NCBI GenBank assembly: GCA_035528895.1
Contig: DATKXS010000038.1
Location: 25,929-89,928 of the forward strand
Length of the DNA stretch: 64,000 bases
Reading direction: 5' to 3'
Source: UBA8522 sp035528895
Lineage (GTDB): Bacteria; Acidobacteriota; Aminicenantia; Aminicenantales; UBA8522
In this document: piece after piece, positions 60,029 to 64,000 of the stretch
Layout of the letters: the number at the start of each line of letters is the position of its first letter
Position numbering within the stretch: the first letter of the stretch is position 1
Program-made: the position numbers and the translations under genes
The notes under the pieces: model-generated
Databases searched by the model: none
Told to the model about the DNA's origin: nothing
Seen by the model: only the letters and a program-made list of their open reading frames with translations

Positions 60029-60190
60029 TCAGAGAGCCCTGTCGAGCGCATCGATGGGCTCGTCTACGGAGATGATCTCCGTCAGGGGTATGTTGAGGGC
60101 CGGACTTTCTCCCATCCGGAGTCGGCCTTCTCCTTTGTCGTTCCCGGCGGCTGGAAGGTCGCCAACACACCGGCCCAGGTCGTGCGCTAA
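60029..60190 (+). pseudogene. C-terminal fragment of an M48-family metallopeptidase
   Basis: The frame after the LolA-fold gene reads SESPVERIDGLVYGDDLRQG, then YVEGRTFSHPESAFSFVVPG and GWKVANTPAQVVR before a TAA. The pattern SPVERIDGLVYG..PRQG.V.G..F.HP...F.F..P.GW matches, from memory, the region that follows the catalytic domain in exported M48 (Ste24-like) peptidases. The zinc-binding HExxH part is absent because the LolA-fold gene ends 8 bases upstream. It overlaps the end of the convergent oxidoreductase gene by 4 bases. It is a stub of a lost gene. Confidence 0.55.
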
Positions 60191-61101
60191 CTCCCGGCCT
60201 CTTTAAGCACGCTGTGGGCCAGTCGGAGCGCCCGCAGGCCCTCCTCGCCCGTGACCTTAGAGGTTTTGCCGAGCCGAATGCAGTCGAGGAAGTTCCGGAG
60301 CTCTTTCTTGAGCGGCTCCTCTTTCTGGATTTTCAGTGTCTTGATGTTGGTCTGGCGGCGGTCCAAGGGAAAGACGACGACCTCCTGGTCGATGTAATCG
60401 ATCGAATAATAGACGGTCGGTTCAAAGATCCTCAGCTTCCTCACCTTCCCCTGGTGAACGCGGCTGGCCGTCAGGGTGGCCACGCACCCCCCCTTGAACT
60501 CCAGACGGGCGTTGGCGATATCGACCTTCTCGGAGAGCACGTGAATCCCCGACGCCCGGATGACGCTCACCTCGTCCTTGATCAAGGCCATAATGATATC
60601 GAGGTCATGGATCATCAGGTCAAGGACGACGTCGATATCGAGCGAACGGGCCGAGAACGAACCCAGCCGCTGGACCTCGACGAACCGCGGTTCCCGGATC
60701 AGCGTCTCTACGGCTTCAACGGCCGGGTTGAACCTCTCCAGATGCCCGACCTGAAAGACTTGACCGCTGGCCCTGGCCTCCTCGACAAGCTGCTCGGCCT
60801 GCTCGACAGTCTCGGTGATCGGCTTCTCCACCAGGACCGATTTTCCGTTGCGCAGGAGTTTCAGGGAGACGGAAAAATGCTCCGAGGTCGGCGTGGCCAC
60901 GATGGCCGCGTCGACTTCGTCCATCATCTCCTCGTAGTTCTGGTAATAAGCGACGCCGTGCCGGTTCCCGATCTCCACGGCCTTCTTGAAATCGACATCG
61001 GCCACTCCCTTGAGATCCGCTTCCTCCAGATAGGAAAGGATGCGCGCATGCTGGGTTCCCAGATAGCCGACACCGATAATCCCGACTCTGACCTGATCCA
61101 T
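60187..61101 (-). CDS. Gfo/Idh/MocA-family oxidoreductase in the lpx operon (GnnA-like)
   Basis: The 304-residue product has an N-terminal NAD-binding Rossmann fold (VRVGIIGVGYLGTQHARILS), VEKPITETVEQAEQLVEEAR near residue 93, QVGHLERFNPAVEAV near 117 and the GHL-type catalytic-lysine region typical of the family. It is the last gene of the bamA-ompH-fabZ-lpxA-lpxI series. In some bacteria, a Gfo/Idh/MocA enzyme in this place (GnnA) oxidises UDP-GlcNAc at C3 before amination by GnnB, giving a diamino lipid A; no aminotransferase gene is in view, so this role is a guess. It follows lpxI by 15 bases. Confidence 0.88.
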   Translation of the reverse strand: MDQVRVGIIGVGYLGTQHARILSYLEEADLKGVADVDFKKAVEIGNRHGVAYYQNYEEMMDEVDAAIVATPTSEHFSVSLKLLRNGKSVLVEKPITETVEQAEQLVEEARASGQVFQVGHLERFNPAVEAVETLIREPRFVEVQRLGSFSARSLDIDVVLDLMIHDLDIIMALIKDEVSVIRASGIHVLSEKVDIANARLEFKGGCVATLTASRVHQGKVRKLRIFEPTVYYSIDYIDQEVVVFPLDRRQTNIKTLKIQKEEPLKKELRNFLDCIRLGKTSKVTGEEGLRALRLAHSVLKEAGS

Positions 61102-61116
61102 CGATTTCCTCCGAAT

Positions 61117-61929
61117 TCAGCCGAGCGCCCGAACCACGATAGCCGCGCCGTGGGCGTCCGCCAGGGCGACCGCCGCTTCCCGCTGGAAGAAGGCGACCTT
61201 GGCGGCTTCGAGTCCGAGCGCGGCCCCTCCCGAGCGGACGAGCGCCCTCACCGTGTCCAGGCCGACGGCCGGGACATCGAGCCTCATATCCTGGGCTGTC
61301 CGGCCGGCCTTGACCACAACGAAGCCGGGTCCGGCCAGGCGCCCGCCTCTCCTGATCGTCACGTCCGTCCCCTCGATGCCCTCCACCGCCACGATCGACC
61401 TGCCCTTGACGATCAGCGTCTGGCCGATCTCCAAATCGGCGAGCCGACGGGCCATCCTCAGCCCGAAATCGATGTCTCCCAGCACGTCCGGCGAAAGGAT
61501 TTTCCGAGTGAGCACTCCCGGCCTGCAGAAATGGGACTCCAGAAGAGAGCCGGGATTCAAGATCTTGAGTCCGCCGGCCTCCAGGAAGCCGAAGGCGGCT
61601 TCGAGAAGCGCCGTGGCCGATCGTTCTTTGACTCCCCTTAAGAGCTTCCGGGTTTCAGCGTCCATAAGATCCGGCCGGAAAACGACGCTCGGCCGGACCT
61701 TGCCCAAAAACATGATCTCGGAAACCTCGTTTTTCTTGAAAAAGGCCAAGGCCTTTCCGAGCTCTCCCGGCTTGACCGCTGCGAACACCTCGGCCGTCCT
61801 CTTGACTCCCGGCCGGGTTTCCCCATCGATCCCGAGAACGACAGGGCAGAGCCCGCTACGACGCAGGTCGGACACGGCTGCGGCTACGAACCGGCCCGAA
61901 CCGGCGACTATCCCGATTCGTCGTCCCAT
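61117..61929 (-). CDS. lpxI: UDP-2,3-diacylglucosamine pyrophosphatase LpxI
   Basis: The 270-residue product is LpxI, which hydrolyses UDP-2,3-diacylglucosamine to lipid X in lipid A synthesis and is used by bacteria that lack LpxH. IGIVAGSGRFVAAAVSDLRR at the start, LGKVRPSVVFRPDLMD near 75, LLEAAFGFLEAGGLKILNPG near 110, EIGQTLIVKGRSIVAVEGIE near 175 and the hallmark TAQDMRLDVPAVGLDTVRAL near 220 are all conserved. The gene overlaps the end of lpxA by 22 bases, so the two are coupled. Confidence 0.95.
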   Translation of the reverse strand: MGRRIGIVAGSGRFVAAAVSDLRRSGLCPVVLGIDGETRPGVKRTAEVFAAVKPGELGKALAFFKKNEVSEIMFLGKVRPSVVFRPDLMDAETRKLLRGVKERSATALLEAAFGFLEAGGLKILNPGSLLESHFCRPGVLTRKILSPDVLGDIDFGLRMARRLADLEIGQTLIVKGRSIVAVEGIEGTDVTIRRGGRLAGPGFVVVKAGRTAQDMRLDVPAVGLDTVRALVRSGGAALGLEAAKVAFFQREAAVALADAHGAAIVVRALG

Positions 61930-62732
61930 GTCCCCGACGGCTTCTTGATAATACCTCTCTTGGAGGCCTGAATGAACCGGATGATCTCATCGCGGTCTTC
62001 CCCTGCCGGGATCCGGGCCTGGATCTGTTCGACGGCCTGCTGGGTGTTGAGGTCTGAATAGAAGAGGATCTTGAATATCTCCTTGACGGTCTGGATACGC
62101 TCCCGGCTGAACCCCCGCCTCCGCAGGCCGATCGCGTTCAGGCCGTATAAAAGAACAGGGCGCATCCCGGCGACCTTGGCGAAAGGAACGACATCATGGG
62201 TCACGACGGTGTATCCCCCGATGTAGGCAGACTTCCCGATACGGCAGAATTGGTGGACGCCGACGAAGGCGCTGAGGGTGGCGTGGTCGTCGACCGCACA
62301 ATGGCCTCCCAGTGTCGAGCCGTTGGTGAAGACCACGAAATTTCCGACCCGGCAATCGTGGGCGATATGAGAGTAGGCCATGAAGTAGTTGTCATTCCCG
62401 ATGGAGGTCAGCCCGCCGCCTGTGACGGTGCCTCGATGGACGGTTATGAACTCGCGGAAGACGTTCCGGTCGCCGATCCTGACCTTGGTCTCCTCCTGAC
62501 GGTAAGCCACATCCTGCGGTTCGCCGCCGACGACCGAAAAGGGAGAGAACAGGCAGGATTCCCCGATCTCCGTAGACCCCAGTATCTGGATATTCCCCTC
62601 GAGCCGGGTGCGGCCGTGGATAACGGTCTTCTCCCCGATGACACAGTGGGGACCGATCCAAACACCCTCCCCGAGCTGGGCCTGAGGGTGGACAACCGAG
62701 GTCGGATGGACGAAGACCTCACTTGAGCGCAT
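61908..62732 (-). CDS. lpxA: UDP-N-acetylglucosamine acyltransferase LpxA
   Basis: The 274-residue product has the left-handed parallel beta-helix of LpxA, built from hexapeptide repeats (GEGVWIGPHCVIGEKTVIHG, EIGESCLFSPFSVVGGEPQD). The catalytic histidine is in YSHIAHDCRVGN near residue 120. It acylates UDP-GlcNAc at O3 in the first step of lipid A synthesis. The C-terminal helical part (RERIQTVKEIFKILFYS) is complete. Its start overlaps fabZ by 14 bases and its end overlaps lpxI, all consistent with one operon. Confidence 0.96.
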   Translation of the reverse strand: MRSSEVFVHPTSVVHPQAQLGEGVWIGPHCVIGEKTVIHGRTRLEGNIQILGSTEIGESCLFSPFSVVGGEPQDVAYRQEETKVRIGDRNVFREFITVHRGTVTGGGLTSIGNDNYFMAYSHIAHDCRVGNFVVFTNGSTLGGHCAVDDHATLSAFVGVHQFCRIGKSAYIGGYTVVTHDVVPFAKVAGMRPVLLYGLNAIGLRRRGFSRERIQTVKEIFKILFYSDLNTQQAVEQIQARIPAGEDRDEIIRFIQASKRGIIKKPSGTWDDESG

Positions 62733-63171
62733 TCGCCTCCTTGAGGTCGATGATGGCCGCCGAGATCTCCCCTTCGACGACGATCTCTTTGTTCACGGTC
62801 GCCCTTCCCTTTATCGTCGCAAATCGCGCCCGGACCTTGACGATCTCAGCTTGAAGCTCGATCTGGTCCCCGGGGACGACGATCTTCCGGAACTTGACGC
62901 TCTGGATCTTGCTCAGGACAACGAGCTTTTTCGCCGGCTCGGGAAGGGAATGGTAAAGCAGGATTCCGCCCGCCTGGGCGACCGCTTCGACGATCAGGAC
63001 TCCCGGCATGATCTTGACCTCGGGGAAGTGGCCTTCAAAGAAGGACTCGTTGGCGGTGACGTTCTTGATGGCTTTGATGGACTTGCCGGGTTCTATGCTA
63101 ATGACCCGATCCACCAGGAGAAAGGGGTAGCGGTGGGGCAGAAACCGGAGAATCTCTTCGATTTTGAACAC
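62719..63171 (-). CDS. fabZ: 3-hydroxyacyl-ACP dehydratase FabZ
   Basis: The 150-residue product is a hot-dog fold dehydratase: LPHRYPFLLVDRVISIEPGK near residue 10 has the catalytic histidine, and FFEGHFPEVKIMPGVLIVEA near 44 has the central glutamate-containing helix. GKAxVNKEIVVEGEISA-type strands end the domain. It removes water from 3-hydroxyacyl-ACP in fatty acid synthesis and supplies the acyl chains for lipid A. It sits between ompH and lpxA in the classic order. The start is at 63171, 20 bases after the ompH stop. Confidence 0.95.
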   Translation of the reverse strand: MFKIEEILRFLPHRYPFLLVDRVISIEPGKSIKAIKNVTANESFFEGHFPEVKIMPGVLIVEAVAQAGGILLYHSLPEPAKKLVVLSKIQSVKFRKIVVPGDQIELQAEIVKVRARFATIKGRATVNKEIVVEGEISAAIIDLKEANALK

Positions 63172-63191
63172 GGTCCTGGCTGGAACGGTGT

Positions 63192-63734
63192 TTATTTGGC
63201 CGGAGGAGCGGCTTTTGAAATGTCGTATCTCCGGATGACCTCAACGGTCATGTCGATGGTGGGATTGAAATAGACGGCCCCGCTCCGGGCCAGGTCGAAG
63301 ACCAGGTCGATGCCCTTCTCTTTTCCCATCGCCTCGATGATCGGGATCAGCTCACTCTGGATCTTGTTGAAAAGCTTCATCTGCAAGTCCTGGAAATCAC
63401 GCCCGGCATCTTCGGCCACCCGCTTTCTTTCGGTCTGCTTCCTCTGCAGGTCGGCATTCATGTTGTAGAGGGCTTCCTCGGACAGGGTGAGGCGCTGGGT
63501 ATTGATCCTGGTCTCGAGCTGGCGGATGTCGTCGTCGAGCTTGGTCAGGGCGGCCTGGTTGGACTTGTCCTTTTCCTGAAGTCTGGCGATGACTCTCTTC
63601 CCTTCGGCGGACTTCTCCAGGACGTCCTGGGAGTTGATGACGCCGATCTTGGGGAACTGCTGAGCGGAGCCGAGGGCAACGGCGGCAACCAAAAGGGAAA
63701 GGAATACGAGCGCTCGCATCGGGCTTTTCTTCAT
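63192..63734 (-). CDS. OmpH/Skp-family periplasmic chaperone
   Basis: The 180-residue product has a signal peptide (residues 7-25) and the Skp/OmpH architecture: a small beta body (FPKIGVINSQDVLEKSAEGK at the start, IDLVFDLARSGAVYFNPTID near the end) and long charged helices between (LQRKQTERKRVAEDAGRDFQ) that form tentacles. It holds unfolded outer-membrane proteins on their way to BamA. The ATG at 63734 follows AGGAGG at 9 bases; a longer frame to 63755 is less likely. It starts 17 bases after bamA ends. Confidence 0.92.
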   Translation of the reverse strand: MKKSPMRALVFLSLLVAAVALGSAQQFPKIGVINSQDVLEKSAEGKRVIARLQEKDKSNQAALTKLDDDIRQLETRINTQRLTLSEEALYNMNADLQRKQTERKRVAEDAGRDFQDLQMKLFNKIQSELIPIIEAMGKEKGIDLVFDLARSGAVYFNPTIDMTVEVIRRYDISKAAPPAK

Positions 63735-63751
63735 GGTCGATATCCTCCTAA

Positions 63752-64000
63752 TCAAAATGTTGTCCCTATGGCGAACCGAATATTGAGGTTGGTATCACCG
63801 GGATAGATCAAACGATTATTATAGGCCAAAATGAGCCGAAAAGGAACACGCAGCGCCGGGACGAAGATCCGGGCCTCGATCCCGGCCGAGCTGAACATAT
63901 CGCGGAAATTGATCTTTTGCTCTTCGAGATAGGTGTTGCCGATATCGTAGAAAAGGATGACGTTCAGGGGGCCGCCGATCTGGAACTGATATTCGGCGTT
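63752..64000 (-). CDS. bamA: BamA, C-terminal barrel part (cut by window edge)
   Basis: The 83 visible codons read NAEYQFQIGGPLNVILFYDI and then GNTYLEEQKINFRDMF, SSAGIEARIFVPALRVPFRL and end in a phenylalanine (FAIGTTF). This is the last strands of the BamA/Omp85 barrel, including the Gly-rich turn and the phase that ends with an aromatic residue. BamA inserts outer-membrane proteins such as the TonB receptor in this window. Its position before ompH and fabZ agrees with the standard order. The rest lies beyond the window. Confidence 0.9.
   Translation of the reverse strand, partial: NAEYQFQIGGPLNVILFYDIGNTYLEEQKINFRDMFSSAGIEARIFVPALRVPFRLILAYNNRLIYPGDTNLNIRFAIGTTF

Noticed and set aside
1..64000. 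CRISPR arrays, rRNA, tRNA, insertion sequences, integrases or replication origins
   Set aside because: No regularly spaced direct repeats, no cloverleaf with a recognisable T-arm, no transposase or integrase motif and no DnaA-box cluster was noticed by eye; a tRNAscan or IS search could still find something small.

Overview
The window reads as a chromosomal segment of a moderately GC-rich, Gram-negative (diderm) bacterium, most likely a member of Candidatus Aminicenantes or a close relative of Acidobacteriota. Supporting signs are a VWFA-related Acidobacterial-type protein, a zinc-ribbon Ser/Thr kinase fused to TolB-like and TPR segments, a tricorn-type peptidase, many secreted carbohydrate-active proteins, and a bamA-ompH-fabZ-lpxA-lpxI block with a TonB-dependent receptor. 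The lineage is inferred from gene content; no rRNA or tRNA gene was recognised.

Layout. 1-9.3 kb: the start of an acyl-CoA dehydrogenase, a VWA protein, acylphosphatase, thiD, an orphan ABC substrate-binding lipoprotein with a PLP-dependent dehydratase, DUF72, lysA and a GH172/DUF2961 enzyme. 9.4-20.4 kb: a tricorn-like peptidase, a lone HicB-like protein, a DNA-damage block (lexA, dinB, dnaE2), then an AT-rich patch with a tandem palindromic operator, a truncated nucleotidyltransferase-like gene with its partner, and a frameshifted SDR. 20.5-26.7 kb: a two-gene operon of a double-HTH MerR regulator and a B12-binding radical SAM protein, then DUF169, an SDR, a HAD phosphatase and a histidine ammonia-lyase. 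26.9-40.5 kb: an ABC exporter, a CBM9-like secreted protein, a DUF362 plus alpha-oxoamine synthase pair, a sialate esterase, one decayed and one intact zinc-ribbon kinase, and a THEP1-type NTPase. 40.6-50.9 kb: divergent kbl and threonine dehydrogenase genes (threonine to glycine), an ATP-grasp-like protein behind a TonB-dependent receptor, an S37 peptidase with an internal stop, DUF1028-TPR and a GH109-type enzyme. 50.9-59.1 kb: a FecCD-type metal or cobalamin ABC operon, a CBM9-like protein, spermidine synthase, a SPOR-SpoIID protein and an MFS exporter. 59.3-64 kb: a LolA-fold protein, an M48 relic and the lipid A/outer-membrane operon.

The segment carries much visible gene decay: internal deletion in a kinase, a frameshift in an SDR, an in-frame stop in a peptidase, and C-terminal stubs of an SDR39U1-type epimerase and an M48 peptidase. 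It also holds two kinds of interspersed palindromic repeat. The most unusual regulatory structure is the tandem TTGTAT-N6-ATACAA operator set over a strong promoter beside lexA. The most unusual coding unit is the tandem-HTH MerR and radical SAM operon.
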